From assembly GCF_003471165.1 (NCBI RefSeq), contig NZ_QRIL01000011.1, positions 44,789 through 108,788 on the forward strand: a stretch of DNA of 64,000 nucleotides. The letters run 5' to 3'. Source of the stretch: Ruminococcus sp. AM22-13. GTDB taxonomy: Bacteria > Bacillota > Clostridia > Lachnospirales > Lachnospiraceae. Position 1 is the stretch's first letter, and the number at the start of each line of letters is the position of its first letter. Under the pieces are notes generated by a model. That model was not told the DNA's origin. It saw nothing but the letters and a program-made list of their open reading frames with translations, and ran no database searches. Made by a program: the position numbers and the translations under genes. This document shows positions 55,705-64,000 of this stretch, piece by piece.

Positions 55705-56193
55705 TTATTCAGCAGAAGCTGCTGCTTTTTCTTTTTCCGGGAAAAGTTTTCCGAATACGAATCTTACGAACGGACCTGCATAAAAGATCTGCCAGAAGAA
55801 TGCCATCGGGAAGTTCATTGCTGTTGTCTGAAGCCATGTCGGGATGATCTGGCTTACCGGTGCATGTTTGATCAGTACAGTTGCCGCAAAGCTCATGCAC
55901 GGGCACATAAATGCAACTGACACTGCTGAAATTGCAAGTACAAGGTGGAACGGATTATCTCTTCTCATATCCACAATACCAAATGCAACCTTCTTTGCAA
56001 GAGCACCGATGATAAAGAAATCAAGGATAAACGCGATCGGTCCCATAAATACTAATTCATGAAACGCTAAGAGAAATGTCTCATTCGTCATTGTTCCTGT
56101 ATTTAATACAATATTGTAGCAGATCATTGCATAAACCATCACAAATACCATGATGATCGTAAAAATTACTTCCTGAAACTTGTTTTTTGGCAT
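55705..56193 (-). CDS. DUF2798 membrane protein
   Basis: A 162-aa protein with four hydrophobic segments (about 8-30, 45-70, 85-108 and 120-145). The start MPKNKFQEVIFTIIMVFVMV, followed by YAMICYN, is typical of DUF2798. The loop after the second helix (VDMRRDNPFH) is basic, and the tail is Ala/Lys/Glu-rich. Function of the family is unknown. AAGGAGG lies eight bases before the ATG, and that site can be paired by the leader. Single-gene transcription unit with its own promoter and terminator. Confidence 0.82.
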   Translation of the reverse strand: MPKNKFQEVIFTIIMVFVMVYAMICYNIVLNTGTMTNETFLLAFHELVFMGPIAFILDFFIIGALAKKVAFGIVDMRRDNPFHLVLAISAVSVAFMCPCMSFAATVLIKHAPVSQIIPTWLQTTAMNFPMAFFWQIFYAGPFVRFVFGKLFPEKEKAAASAE

Positions 56194-56312
56194 AAAAAAT
56201 CCTCCTTAAATAGTACATGAATAACATAAACAGAAATTTGTGTTGTTCATAACCATCCAGGGAGGATGTACCGTTTCCAATAAAACCAAATATCTTTCTC
56301 TTAAATTTACCG
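56194..56312 (-). promoter_or_regulatory. Structured leader of the DUF2798 gene, possible RNA switch
   Basis: The leader of about 120 nt can form a closing stem GGTACAT/ATGTACT, a CATCC/GGATG hairpin and a longer ATGAACAACA/TGTTATTCAT stem, a three-way junction. ATCCTCC in the second hairpin is also complementary to the gene's AAGGAGGAT ribosome-binding site. Two exclusive pairings of one segment are what a translation-controlling RNA switch would need. It matches no riboswitch class I recognise. Confidence 0.45.
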
Positions 56313-56318
56313 TTGGTT

Positions 56319-56347
56319 ATTATACGGATTCCGGATGGAAAAGTCAA
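56319..56347 (-). promoter_or_regulatory. Promoter of DUF2798 gene
   Basis: Minus-strand TTGACT (56342-56347) and TATAAT (56319-56324) are separated by 17 bp, immediately upstream of the structured leader. Confidence 0.85.
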
Positions 56348-56435
56348 GAATTTTTTTCAATATCCATTTTTTTGTTTCTTATATCACTTTTGTAACTTAT
56401 ATACAAAGAATATGGAGAGATATTGTTTAAATATA

Positions 56436-57152
56436 CTATAAATATGGTACTCCAGGGATTTCCGGGTAGCTGCCCATTCCGATCAGCAGTTCCAGTCCTA
56501 TCTGTCTGGCATTCAGTACCGCTGTTTTTGCCGCACTGGCATCACCGGAAACCGCCAGGATCACCTCATTAGAATGGCTGGTGCCTTTATCAGGAGTCAT
56601 ATATTTTGCAATGGAAAGAGAAGCCGACTTCATCGCCGTATCTGCCATCACCAGCCCGATTGCAGCCGGAGAACCTGCCATGAATCCAAATGCCTCTCCG
56701 ATTGGCGCTCCGAACGCTTTATTCAGTGCCTGTCCTGCACTGGCTGAGTAAGCAAATTCTAAATGGCCACTCTCACTGATATACAGTTCTCCTGCATATT
56801 TATTGGTCAGCTCCAGAGCCATAGACACCGCATGTCGTACATCAGAGACATCCGTTCCACCAAGAACAATATAATTTCCATGTCCACCCCAGCCCTTAGT
56901 ATCTCTCGGTAATTCTATAGAAAGGACCTCTGTGTTGGTCGCTTTTACCGCATCGTCAATGGCAGTGATCTGTCCTGCTGCTCCGGTACGGGAACTAAAT
57001 AGTCCCAGACAGTGGTATTTCGTTCCTATATTCATTTCATTAAGCAACGTGTCATCGATTCCGGAAATTACCAGCCCGATCGTATCCAGAACTGCAGTCC
57101 CCACAAATTCACTACGTGTACAGTGTGTACTGATATTGTGTACGTCTATCAT
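56436..57152 (-). CDS. PduB-like bacterial microcompartment shell protein, solitary
   Basis: A 238-aa tandem BMC-domain protein. The first half has EFVGTAVLDTIGLVISGIDD and VKATNTEVLSIELPRDTKGW; the second has AFGAPIGEAFGFMAGSPAAI, then GLVMADTAMKSASLS and SNEVILAVSGDASAAKTAVL. These match PduB, a trimeric shell component of the propanediol compartment. It is somewhat shorter than PduB, missing part of the N-terminal extension used for lumen attachment. No other shell, enzyme or encapsulation gene is seen within the window. AGGGGG precedes the ATG. Confidence 0.85.
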   Translation of the reverse strand: MIDVHNISTHCTRSEFVGTAVLDTIGLVISGIDDTLLNEMNIGTKYHCLGLFSSRTGAAGQITAIDDAVKATNTEVLSIELPRDTKGWGGHGNYIVLGGTDVSDVRHAVSMALELTNKYAGELYISESGHLEFAYSASAGQALNKAFGAPIGEAFGFMAGSPAAIGLVMADTAMKSASLSIAKYMTPDKGTSHSNEVILAVSGDASAAKTAVLNARQIGLELLIGMGSYPEIPGVPYL

Positions 57153-57227
57153 TTTGTACCCCCTCCATGTTTACCCCATAGCATTTTATATATATGATTT
57201 TATCCAAAGTAGATTTTTATATTTTTA

Positions 57228-57253
57228 GCTTATCATGCTCCGAGATGATAAGC
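57228..57253 (-). other. Hairpin upstream of the PduB-like gene
   Basis: GCTTATCA (57228-57235) and TGATAAGC (57246-57253) form an 8-bp stem with a 10-base loop. It lies 75 bases before the start codon; no T-run follows on the minus strand. It may be a leader structure or operator. Otherwise the 57153-57555 gap holds only the terminator at 57388-57435; a TTGACA (57270-57275, minus strand) lacks a good -10 box. Confidence 0.45.
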
Positions 57254-57387
57254 AATAAAATTATAAAATATGTGATGTCAAACCTCTGCTTCATCTGGAA
57301 TACTATCCCTGTCCTTTCCGAAACAGAAGAACTCTATGGGCTCATTATAACGCAAACACTCAAATTCAACAAGAAAAAGTTTTCGAC

Positions 57388-57435
57388 AAAAAACCCGCCT
57401 CCCGCAGATTTTCTCTGCAGAAGCCGGGATTTTTA
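57388..57435 (-). terminator. Terminator of the CUT2 sugar transporter operon
   Basis: On the minus strand CCCGGCTTCTGCAG and CTGCGGGAGGCGGG form an imperfect GC-rich stem followed by TTTTTTG. It lies about 120 bases after the last transporter gene and separates it from the PduB-like gene. Confidence 0.88.
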
Positions 57436-57555
57436 TGTAAGTATAGTAATGAGAATATGTCAGATACATGGCTGAGGTTCATAGGGCCATATACATCTGT
57501 AACAATTGAATATCGTAAATATCCATCTGCCATAGCCTGAGCCATGAAAAAAACT

Positions 57556-58515
57556 TTATTTAACAATCATACCAGTCTTTCTGTCACTGAAGATTGCTAC
57601 CTCAATCAGGAAGATGATACCAAGGATGAGCTGCTGTAACTGTGTCGGCATCATCAGCATTACCAGACCACTGGAAAGTACTTTGTATGTCATAACACCA
57701 AGGATGATGTTATAGAATCTTACTTTAGCACCACCGTTTACAGGCATTCCGCCAAGTACCAGAGCGATCATGATCTGTGTTTCCAGCTGGTTACCTGCTG
57801 TAGATGTAACGGAACCTACTTTGATGGCATTTACGAATGCTGCAAGTCCTGTGATACATCCTGCTGCCACAAATACGAGGATCTTTGTAGTCTCTACACG
57901 GATACCTGCGAATCTTGCTGCTGTTTCACCAGCACCGATTGCTTTCAGTCTGGAGCCCAGACCTGTGTAAGTAAATACAAGATATGCCACTACGAAGATG
58001 ATCACTGTAAAAGTAAGCATGAATGGCAGTGTGTTGTATTTGGAAATATCACTTACTGCATAAACAGGTGAGTTAGTTGTTGCATAAGCACAAACTCCAC
58101 GGAACAGATACATGGTACAGATTGTAACAATGAAGCTTGTGATTTTTCTCTTAACATTGAAGTAACCATTGATCAGTCCGATCAGTCCGCCTGTTACCAC
58201 ACCACCCAGAGCTGCCAGAACCATGTTGTAATGGGAAAGGTAGCAGACTACGATGGAAGCAACACCAAGCATGGAACCCTGGGAGAAATCCAGGCCACCC
58301 ATTGTCATGACCATGAACACGCCGATAGATGAGATCAGCAGCATGTATGACTGGCTCAGAAGCAATGATATATTTTTCGGCTGAAACAGTCTGCCGTCTG
58401 TGAGGAATGCAAATAATACACAGATGATCACGAATCCTGCAATAGGAAGAATCGTACGCACAATGGGACGTTCCAGAAATGGTACTTGCTCAGTTGATTT
58501 TTTTGTTGTACTCAT
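57556..58515 (-). CDS. CUT2 sugar ABC transporter permease 2
   Basis: A 319-aa membrane protein of the RbsC/BPD_transp_2 family with eight to ten hydrophobic segments. Landmarks are MGGLDFSQGSMLGVASIVVC, GAGETAARFAGIRVETTKIL and a conserved Gly-rich ALVLGGMPVNGGAKV near the C-terminus. It probably forms a heterodimer with the permease at 60036-60980. Last gene of the transport operon. Confidence 0.92.
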   Translation of the reverse strand: MSTTKKSTEQVPFLERPIVRTILPIAGFVIICVLFAFLTDGRLFQPKNISLLLSQSYMLLISSIGVFMVMTMGGLDFSQGSMLGVASIVVCYLSHYNMVLAALGGVVTGGLIGLINGYFNVKRKITSFIVTICTMYLFRGVCAYATTNSPVYAVSDISKYNTLPFMLTFTVIIFVVAYLVFTYTGLGSRLKAIGAGETAARFAGIRVETTKILVFVAAGCITGLAAFVNAIKVGSVTSTAGNQLETQIMIALVLGGMPVNGGAKVRFYNIILGVMTYKVLSSGLVMLMMPTQLQQLILGIIFLIEVAIFSDRKTGMIVK

Positions 58516-58527
58516 TTTTTTACCCCC

Positions 58528-60024
58528 TTAAATCATATTGTCAATCAGATCTGTGTCTTTCAGATCCGGAGAGCGAAGGAATTCACCATTGATCTTACCG
58601 TCTTTCATGATCAGAATACGGTCTGCCATACCCAGAAGCTCCATAATCTCCTCAGAGATCATAATAATGGATTTTCCTCTTTTTCTCATATCGTTCATCA
58701 TGGCGTAGATATCAGCTTTAACTTTGACATCAATACCACGTGTAGGGGAGTCAAGGATGATCAGGTCGGAATCCTTTCCAACCCAGCGTGCAAGAACGAC
58801 TTTCTGTTTGTTACCGCCGGAAAGAGCGGATACAAACTGGTCAACGCCTGTCATTTTTGTACTCATCTGTTTTGCAAATTTATTGGCAAATTCATTCATT
58901 GTCTTTGCACGAAGGAATCCATGAGTTTTCAGATCCTCCAGAGATGGAAGACAGATGTTATCGCCAATTGTGTCATTGATGACCAGAGACTCATTGTCTC
59001 TGTCTTTGGAAGCATATGCAATACTGTGTTTAATGGCATCCGGAATGGAATTGATCGGTGTGCCATCTCCCAGAGTTACACTTCCCTGACGGAAATAGGA
59101 AGCTCCGAAAAGTGCCTTTCCAACCTCATGCATACCACATTCAGAAAGTCCTCCGATACCAAGAATCTCCCCTTTGTGAAGATCAAGGTTCAGGTTCTCG
59201 ATCTGTCCTTTTACTGTCACATTCTTAGCTGAAAGAACAACTTCATCAGATACCTTTTCACCGTAGTCTGTACGATAGTAGCTGTCGCCGATCTCACGGC
59301 CTACCATTAAGGCTTTCAGTCTGTCAGGTGTAGCTTCTTCCTTTGTGATGGAACCGATCTTCACACCATCTCGAAGTACGCTGATGTTATCAGACTGCTC
59401 AATAACTTCCTCAAGGTCATGGGAAATAAAGATTACGCAGTTTCCTGTATCACGAACTTTGTGCATTACCTTGAAAAGCTCTTCACGGCCTTTCTGGCCA
59501 AGTGCTGTTGTTGTCTCGTCTACAACCAGAACCTTTGGATTAAAGTAAGTGGATTTTACGATCTCTACCAGCTTACGATCCTCGAAGTTGTAATCATCGA
59601 TTACTTTAGTTGCATCAATATAATTAAATCCATAGCTGTCCAGATATTCCTGGGCTTTCTTGTTCATTGCTGCGGTATTTTTGATACCACATTTGGTAAA
59701 CTGATCCTCGTTTCCAAGGAAAATATTCTCTGCCACAGTCAGTCCGGAAAGTGTTCCGATCTCCTGTACGATGATGGCTACACCCTGATGGTTGGCTTCA
59801 ACCTGGTTTGTTGCGGTGATCTCTTTTCCTTCAAGGATAAACTTACCGGAATCTTTCTGGTAAATACCTGTCAGACAGGATGTCAATGTGGATTTACCGG
59901 AACCATTTTCACCGATCAGTGCGTGGATCTCACCTTTATTGAATGTAAAGGAAACGTTGTCCAGGGCGTGTGTGATGCCAAAATGTTTATCAATATTTTC
60001 TGCTCTTAATAATATTTCACCCAT
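58528..60024 (-). CDS. CUT2 sugar ABC transporter ATPase (two-domain)
   Basis: A 498-aa RbsA/MglA-type protein with two nucleotide-binding halves. The first has Walker A IGENGSGKSTLTSCLTG and Walker B VLVVDETTTALG, but its signature is atypical (YNFEDRKLVEIVKS in place of LSxGxxQ). The second has a degenerate Walker A (GIGGLSECGMHEVGKALFG) with an intact signature SALSGGNKQKVVLARW. Such asymmetry between halves is normal for the family, though loss of the first signature is further than usual. It lies 11 bases after the permease 1 gene. Confidence 0.92.
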   Translation of the reverse strand: MGEILLRAENIDKHFGITHALDNVSFTFNKGEIHALIGENGSGKSTLTSCLTGIYQKDSGKFILEGKEITATNQVEANHQGVAIIVQEIGTLSGLTVAENIFLGNEDQFTKCGIKNTAAMNKKAQEYLDSYGFNYIDATKVIDDYNFEDRKLVEIVKSTYFNPKVLVVDETTTALGQKGREELFKVMHKVRDTGNCVIFISHDLEEVIEQSDNISVLRDGVKIGSITKEEATPDRLKALMVGREIGDSYYRTDYGEKVSDEVVLSAKNVTVKGQIENLNLDLHKGEILGIGGLSECGMHEVGKALFGASYFRQGSVTLGDGTPINSIPDAIKHSIAYASKDRDNESLVINDTIGDNICLPSLEDLKTHGFLRAKTMNEFANKFAKQMSTKMTGVDQFVSALSGGNKQKVVLARWVGKDSDLIILDSPTRGIDVKVKADIYAMMNDMRKRGKSIIMISEEIMELLGMADRILIMKDGKINGEFLRSPDLKDTDLIDNMI

Positions 60025-60035
60025 AATCGTTCTCC

Positions 60036-60980
60036 TTATTTTACTACAAGACCTTTAACCGGTTTGGTTGTCAGTGCAACGATTGCCAGCAGTGCAACAC
60101 CTGTTACCACGTTCTGGATAGTAGTCGGAGCACCAAGTGCAACGAAACCGTTGAACATAAGCTGGATAATCATCTCACCGATCACGATAGCGATAACCGG
60201 ATGGCCGTATTTCTTAAATGCCAGTCCAAAGAAGGTTCCCATCAGAGGAGTAAAGTTACGGCTCATAGAGGAAAGGTTGGAAGCTGATGTCATGGAAGTA
60301 CCAAAGCTGATTGTCAGGATTGCCTGAAGTCCGAAGAAGAAACCTGCAAGAGTAAAGGCTACGATTTTATATTTGGAAACATTTACACCCATGTTCTTTG
60401 CAACAACTTCATTGCTTCCGATGGCATATGTATAAGTACCGATCTTTGTGTATTTCAGAATGAATGCACAGAGCAGATATGCGATCAGTGCCAGGATCAG
60501 GTTGACCGGATAATCACCGAATGCTCTGTAGCTTGTGGAAAGGATTACGTTCTTTCCGTTTGTGGCATATACACTGAATGCCTCGTATATCAGGGACAGG
60601 GCACATGTAACAATCAGAGAAGAAATATGTAATTTGATATAAACCACACCATTGATGAGACCAATGATCGTACCACAGATCAGCGGTGCAATGATAAGAC
60701 CGGCATAACCGAATTTCTCACTTGCATTGCAGGCGATAATGGATGAAAGTACGATATTGGCACCAACGCTCATATCGAAAGGTCCCATTACGCAGATAAA
60801 GTAGAGGCCGCATCCGCCAACTGCGTAAATTAATGCTGATTTCATATAAGTGGCCAGTTTCTCCGGGGAACCGAAAGTAGTTGGTGCCAGTACTTTAAAT
60901 ACTGCCCAGAAAACTACAAGCATAAGAACCAGAAGGCCGATTCCATAATACTGGCTTTGTTTGAGTTTTTTCATAACCAT
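60036..60980 (-). CDS. CUT2 sugar ABC transporter permease 1
   Basis: A 314-aa RbsC-like membrane protein with eight to ten hydrophobic segments. Typical stretches are MGPFDMSVGANIVLSSIIAC and YAIGSNEVVAKNMGVNVSKY. It starts about 150 bases after the binding-protein gene; a strong hairpin lies in that gap. Confidence 0.92.
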   Translation of the reverse strand: MVMKKLKQSQYYGIGLLVLMLVVFWAVFKVLAPTTFGSPEKLATYMKSALIYAVGGCGLYFICVMGPFDMSVGANIVLSSIIACNASEKFGYAGLIIAPLICGTIIGLINGVVYIKLHISSLIVTCALSLIYEAFSVYATNGKNVILSTSYRAFGDYPVNLILALIAYLLCAFILKYTKIGTYTYAIGSNEVVAKNMGVNVSKYKIVAFTLAGFFFGLQAILTISFGTSMTSASNLSSMSRNFTPLMGTFFGLAFKKYGHPVIAIVIGEMIIQLMFNGFVALGAPTTIQNVVTGVALLAIVALTTKPVKGLVVK

Positions 60981-61085
60981 TCTCCTTATTCATTTCTCCG
61001 CCCGCCAAAAGCAGGAGGTCAGACACTTCCTCAGGGTTTGGCCTTTTGCTTCGAACGGGCACTGACAATTACCTCTTAAAAGTTT

Positions 61086-61117
61086 CTCCACTGCCCTTTG
61101 GAGAAAAGGCAGTGGAG
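61086..61117 (-). other. Hairpin after the CUT2 binding protein gene
   Basis: CTCCACTGCC (61086-61095) and GGCAGTGGAG (61108-61117) form a perfect 10-bp stem with a 12-base loop. On the minus strand it is followed by AAACTTTTAAG, a weak T-run, so it probably acts as a partial terminator and mRNA stabiliser that raises binding-protein levels over the permease. Confidence 0.65.
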
Positions 61118-61132
61118 CATAAGTTCATCATA

Positions 61133-62275
61133 TTAGTTGCTGTGACGGGAAATAACATCATCAATAGAAAGTGATGTAGCTGCTTTGTTCAGATCATCAA
61201 AGCTGTATCCTGCTAATTCAACAAGTTCTTCATCTGTGTATGGATCGTCATCTACAAAGTATTTCTTGTAGTTTTCATAGTCTTCAGAGGAAGATACATA
61301 CAGGTATGGGAACTGGATCTCATATCCAAAGGATCCTTCATCTTTTACATAGTTGCCTTTGATTGCGTTATATGTGATAAGGAATGCATATAACGGGTCG
61401 CAGAAGTGTCCGCCTGATTCAGCAAACATTCCGCCTGATTCAAGCTGCTCGCCAAGGTCATCAAGGAAGTCTGTGGAAACAACGTCGATCTTTCCTGTAA
61501 GTCCTTCGTTTGCCAGAGCACCGATGGAACCAACAAGTGGGTCACCGCCGCCACCTGCAACGATCAGAGCGTCCATATCAGGATTGGAGTTGTAAAGGGA
61601 AAGCGCTGCTGCTGCACCTTCTTCAGAAGATGTGTTAGCGTATACAGGCTCTGTGATTGTTGCCTGGTCATCCGGGTTTGCTTCGTTCCATTCATCAACA
61701 GCCTGTTTGTAACCTTTCCATCTCTGCTGGAATGTAGCATCACCAACTGTCCATGCTTCAAGACCGATGTTTCTGTCACCGTTCTCAAGAAGCAGGTTAA
61801 CCAGTGTATAACCATTTGTTACTTCGTCTTCATGAACTGCACCAAGATAGTACTGGGAGTTGCATGCTGTCTGATATACTTCCGGGCTGTTCTCTTCGGA
61901 GATGATACGGTAGAACTGTGTAAGGTAAACCTGGTTTGCATCGCAGGTCTGGATTGCAGATGTCATTTCAGAGTCTGCGGAGTTACAGATTACGATACCG
62001 TTACATCCTGCTGCGCAAAGCTGTTCAACAGAAGCTGTAACCTGCTCAGATACGTGACCCTGGTCAACATACATTACATTAACACCAAGAGCATCAGCTG
62101 CTTTGTCGATGATCTTTTTACTCTGGCTTCCAAGTACGTCTGTGGAGCTCCAGATGGAAACACCAATTGTGATGTCGTCGTCAGCTGCCTGTGTTGTAAC
62201 TGCGCTCATTGGTAAGGAACCAACCATTGCTGCTGTTGCTGCGATAGCAACGGCTTTTCTCATTCTTTTTTTCAT
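61133..62275 (-). CDS. CUT2 sugar-binding protein
   Basis: A 380-aa exported periplasmic-binding-protein type 1 (RbsB-like). A Sec signal peptide (about 1-31, ending VTTQAADD) is followed by ITIGVSIWSSTDVLGSQSKK and a hinge typical of the family (ALIVAGGGGDPLVGSIGALA). No lipobox cysteine. The substrate cannot be told from sequence; the PduB-like neighbour would be consistent with a deoxy-sugar, but that is speculation. Good RBS AAGGAGGG before the ATG. Confidence 0.9.
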   Translation of the reverse strand: MKKRMRKAVAIAATAAMVGSLPMSAVTTQAADDDITIGVSIWSSTDVLGSQSKKIIDKAADALGVNVMYVDQGHVSEQVTASVEQLCAAGCNGIVICNSADSEMTSAIQTCDANQVYLTQFYRIISEENSPEVYQTACNSQYYLGAVHEDEVTNGYTLVNLLLENGDRNIGLEAWTVGDATFQQRWKGYKQAVDEWNEANPDDQATITEPVYANTSSEEGAAAALSLYNSNPDMDALIVAGGGGDPLVGSIGALANEGLTGKIDVVSTDFLDDLGEQLESGGMFAESGGHFCDPLYAFLITYNAIKGNYVKDEGSFGYEIQFPYLYVSSSEDYENYKKYFVDDDPYTDEELVELAGYSFDDLNKAATSLSIDDVISRHSN

Positions 62276-62322
62276 GTTGTAAAACCCTCCTTGAAAAAAT
62301 TTGCTTTTTTGATTTTTGTGAG

Positions 62323-62349
62323 CGGAAGTTTAAGTTCACGGGACTTCCG
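62323..62349 (-). promoter_or_regulatory. Leader hairpin of the CUT2 operon
   Basis: CGGAAGT (62323-62329) and ACTTCCG (62343-62349) form a 7-bp stem about 50 bases before the binding-protein start. Upstream, a TAATAG/CTGAAC pair with 17-bp spacing (about 62363-62391, minus strand) is a weak promoter candidate, consistent with control by the neighbouring AraC-type activator. Between about 62400 and 62610 the DNA is AT-rich and appears non-coding. Confidence 0.45.
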
Positions 62350-62614
62350 TTCCTCTGTGATTCTATTAAACCATACTTTGGCTTTGTTCAGTTAGGACAT
62401 ATTTGGAAAATTTTGTTGCACATTTTTGACCAGTTTGTATATAAAAGTTGGACAAATTATGAATAGCTTGTGCAAAATGATGCTAAATTATCCAATTTTG
62501 AAATCCTGCTATTGTTATTTTCCAATATATAATAATAGGAAAGAATCCTGACCGCACAGCTTTGTTAAGCTCATAAAAAACTATATCGGAATATTCCAGA
62601 ATGTACCAGACATA

Positions 62615-62642
62615 GAAAAAGATCTTCTGCGTTAGAAGATCT
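62615..62642 (-). terminator. Terminator of the response regulator gene
   Basis: AGATCTTCT and AGAAGATCT form a 9-bp stem with a 5-base loop, followed on the minus strand by TTTTTC. It lies about 45 bases after the stop codon of the AraC-type gene. Confidence 0.92.
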
Positions 62643-62686
62643 CCCTCTGAATTTTCTATGCTATATTTAAATGAGCTCATTTATCA

Positions 62687-64000
62687 TTAGACAAGATTAT
62701 TTCTGTACTCCCGCGGGCTGCTTCCCATCTTTTTGCGGAATACTCTGCTGAAGTAATTATAATCGTCATATCCCACCAGGAACGAAATCGTCTCAAGTTT
62801 TTTATCCTGATCCTTCATAAGTTCTGCCGCTTTCTCCATCCTGATTCTGGTAAGGAAAGCAATGATTGTCTCACCATATTTCTGGCTGAATATCCTTGAA
62901 AGATAGCTGGCATCCATATGATACTCCTCTGCCAAGGCAGTAAGGGTGATATTTTCATGATAGGAGCGTTCAATATATTTGTGAATCTGCTCTACCTGCT
63001 GCACGATGGAATTGGAATCCGACTCTTTATCTTCTCCGTTCTCCCATAAACTGTTCAGCAGAATTTTCAGCGCGGCAAACAGAGATGGTGCATTGAGACA
63101 TTTCATATAATAATCAATATTATCCATTGCCTCCTCTGCCTGTGCGGTAAGTTCCGGGCATTTTTCCTGCACATAACGGTACAAAATCCCGGTAATTCTG
63201 CCTACATACTGTTTCACATCCAGATAACTCCAGGTACCGTCATCACACGCACCGAACTTACAAGTCTTAAAGATCAGCTTCTCTGTCTCTGATCTCTGCC
63301 CTGTCTCCAGTAAATGATACAGTTCTGTTTCCATATGAACAGGTGCTGACTTCCCGATCGTCTGATTCTCACCACTTTTATCTTCCGGACACAACAGAAC
63401 ACAATGACTTCTGCTGAACGGACGGGTAACCAGCGCAGAAATCAATTCTCTGTAAACCGTTCCGATGTCATCCAACGAGCTGGTCTGTTCATGAATGGCC
63501 ACAGAAACCGGACCGTACTCTTCCATAGAAAATTCCTTCAGAATATTGTCGGCAAGTGTCTTGAGTGCTTTCGCATCCGCTGTCTCTACGATTAGAAATT
63601 CACTCATTTTATTACTGTTGTTAAAAATAATCGGATTTCCGGCATCACCTGTGAGTTCTTTTAAACACGACTTAATCTTCCATGACATCTGAAGATTATC
63701 ATGGTCGAACCGCTCTGCAATTTCTGTAATGTTATAAAATTTCACCATCAGGGTAGCTACTTCTGAGAAAGTACTTGTGCTGGATACATGAGTCTGAGCC
63801 GCAGACTGACCATACAGCTTTCCGGAAAGTAATGCTGAGTATTCACTGTCCTCCAAAAACGAGGAAAGCTTATGCTCCTGAATACGGCTGGTCTCATCCT
63901 GCCTTTTTGCATTCTCCCGTTCTTCCAGAACTCCCAGTGCTTTGGTCAGAACTTTAACCATTTCTTCTTTTCCTACCGGCTTCAGAAGATAATCCAGGCC
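62687..64000 (-). CDS. AraC-type response regulator (YesN-like), 5' end beyond the window
   Basis: The frame continues to base 64000 without a start, giving at least 437 residues. The visible first residues (GLDYLLKPV) are the conserved end of a receiver domain (the Lys-Pro switch). A long middle part (about 20-310) precedes the C-terminal AraC helix-turn-helix pair (TALAEEYHMDASYLSRIFSQ and FLVGYDDYNYFSRVFRKKMG). This is the YesN layout; a partner sensor kinase should lie upstream, outside the window. It probably activates the adjacent sugar transporter operon. Confidence 0.9.
   Translation of the reverse strand, partial: GLDYLLKPVGKEEMVKVLTKALGVLEERENAKRQDETSRIQEHKLSSFLEDSEYSALLSGKLYGQSAAQTHVSSTSTFSEVATLMVKFYNITEIAERFDHDNLQMSWKIKSCLKELTGDAGNPIIFNNSNKMSEFLIVETADAKALKTLADNILKEFSMEEYGPVSVAIHEQTSSLDDIGTVYRELISALVTRPFSRSHCVLLCPEDKSGENQTIGKSAPVHMETELYHLLETGQRSETEKLIFKTCKFGACDDGTWSYLDVKQYVGRITGILYRYVQEKCPELTAQAEEAMDNIDYYMKCLNAPSLFAALKILLNSLWENGEDKESDSNSIVQQVEQIHKYIERSYHENITLTALAEEYHMDASYLSRIFSQKYGETIIAFLTRIRMEKAAELMKDQDKKLETISFLVGYDDYNYFSRVFRKKMGSSPREYRNNLV

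Noticed and set aside
57278..57469. A 63-codon minus-strand frame between the PduB-like gene and the transporter
   Set aside because: It contains the transporter operon's terminator and has no ribosome-binding site; it is most likely chance.
62483..62680. A 65-codon minus-strand frame downstream of the AraC-type gene
   Set aside because: It overlaps that gene's terminator, has no ribosome-binding site and an AT-driven composition.

Overview
The window is low-GC Firmicutes DNA, most likely from a Lachnospiraceae species of the Blautia/Ruminococcus/Roseburia type. The basis is the protein sequences of EF-Tu, RpoB/RpoC and the ribosomal proteins, strong AGGAGG ribosome-binding sites, sigma-A promoters with 17-bp spacers, and family-typical small proteins (probable DUF6472, DUF6019, DUF3784). 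All assignments were made by reading the sequence; no database was searched.

Left end (1-4144): a 4.1-kb element sits at the 3' end of tuf. The last 47 bp of tuf (4098-4144) are repeated exactly at 1-47, as expected for att sites of a site-specific integrating element. No integrase lies between the repeats, so this looks like a defective or cis-mobilizable element. It carries a probable type I toxin-antitoxin pair (32-aa hydrophobic peptide plus antisense RNA), a five-gene small-membrane-protein operon (HTH-DUF2007 regulator, DUF3784, DUF6019, SdpI-like, zinc-ribbon protein) and a deletion scar joining two truncated genes.

4-9 kb: translation operon rpsL-rpsG-fusA-tuf (minus strand), with promoters before rpsL and tuf. 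9-11.7 kb: two plus-strand cell-envelope genes (amidase_3 autolysin, class-A beta-lactamase-fold hydrolase). 11.7-18 kb: a sucrose/fructan operon (LacI regulator, GH32 enzyme, two permeases, binding protein) whose promoter has an operator inside the spacer. 18-22.3 kb: Ser/Thr kinase, PP2C phosphatase and a protein of unknown family, translationally overlapping. 22.7-34.5 kb: rpoC, rpoB, a secreted beta-helix protein, rplL, rplJ with an L10 leader, and upp. 34.6-42.3 kb: accessory genes (DUF6472, two tandem AAA/PD-(D/E)XK proteins, an ApbE lipoprotein, an SGNH hydrolase, an EamA transporter) with dispersed palindromic repeats.

42.5-54.6 kb: a 14-gene sulfate assimilation operon. Transport (Sbp-CysTWA), activation (CysDN), APS reduction (AprAB-like) and sulfite reduction lead to a protein-thiocarboxylate sulfur relay (ThiS/HcyS-like carrier, ThiF/MoeB-like enzyme, JAMM protease, TusA-like protein, thioredoxin). 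The carrier ends in Gly-Gly-Gly-Arg, so it should need trimming, and CysN carries what looks like a decayed APS kinase domain.

54.6-64 kb: a RelE/Phd toxin-antitoxin pair, a DUF2798 membrane protein behind a structured leader, a solitary PduB-like microcompartment shell protein, a CUT2 sugar ABC transporter and an AraC-type response regulator cut by the window end. The most interesting points are the type I toxin locus in the tuf-integrated element, the GGGR carrier with its protease, the pseudo-APS-kinase CysN, the orphan PduB and several structured repeat families.
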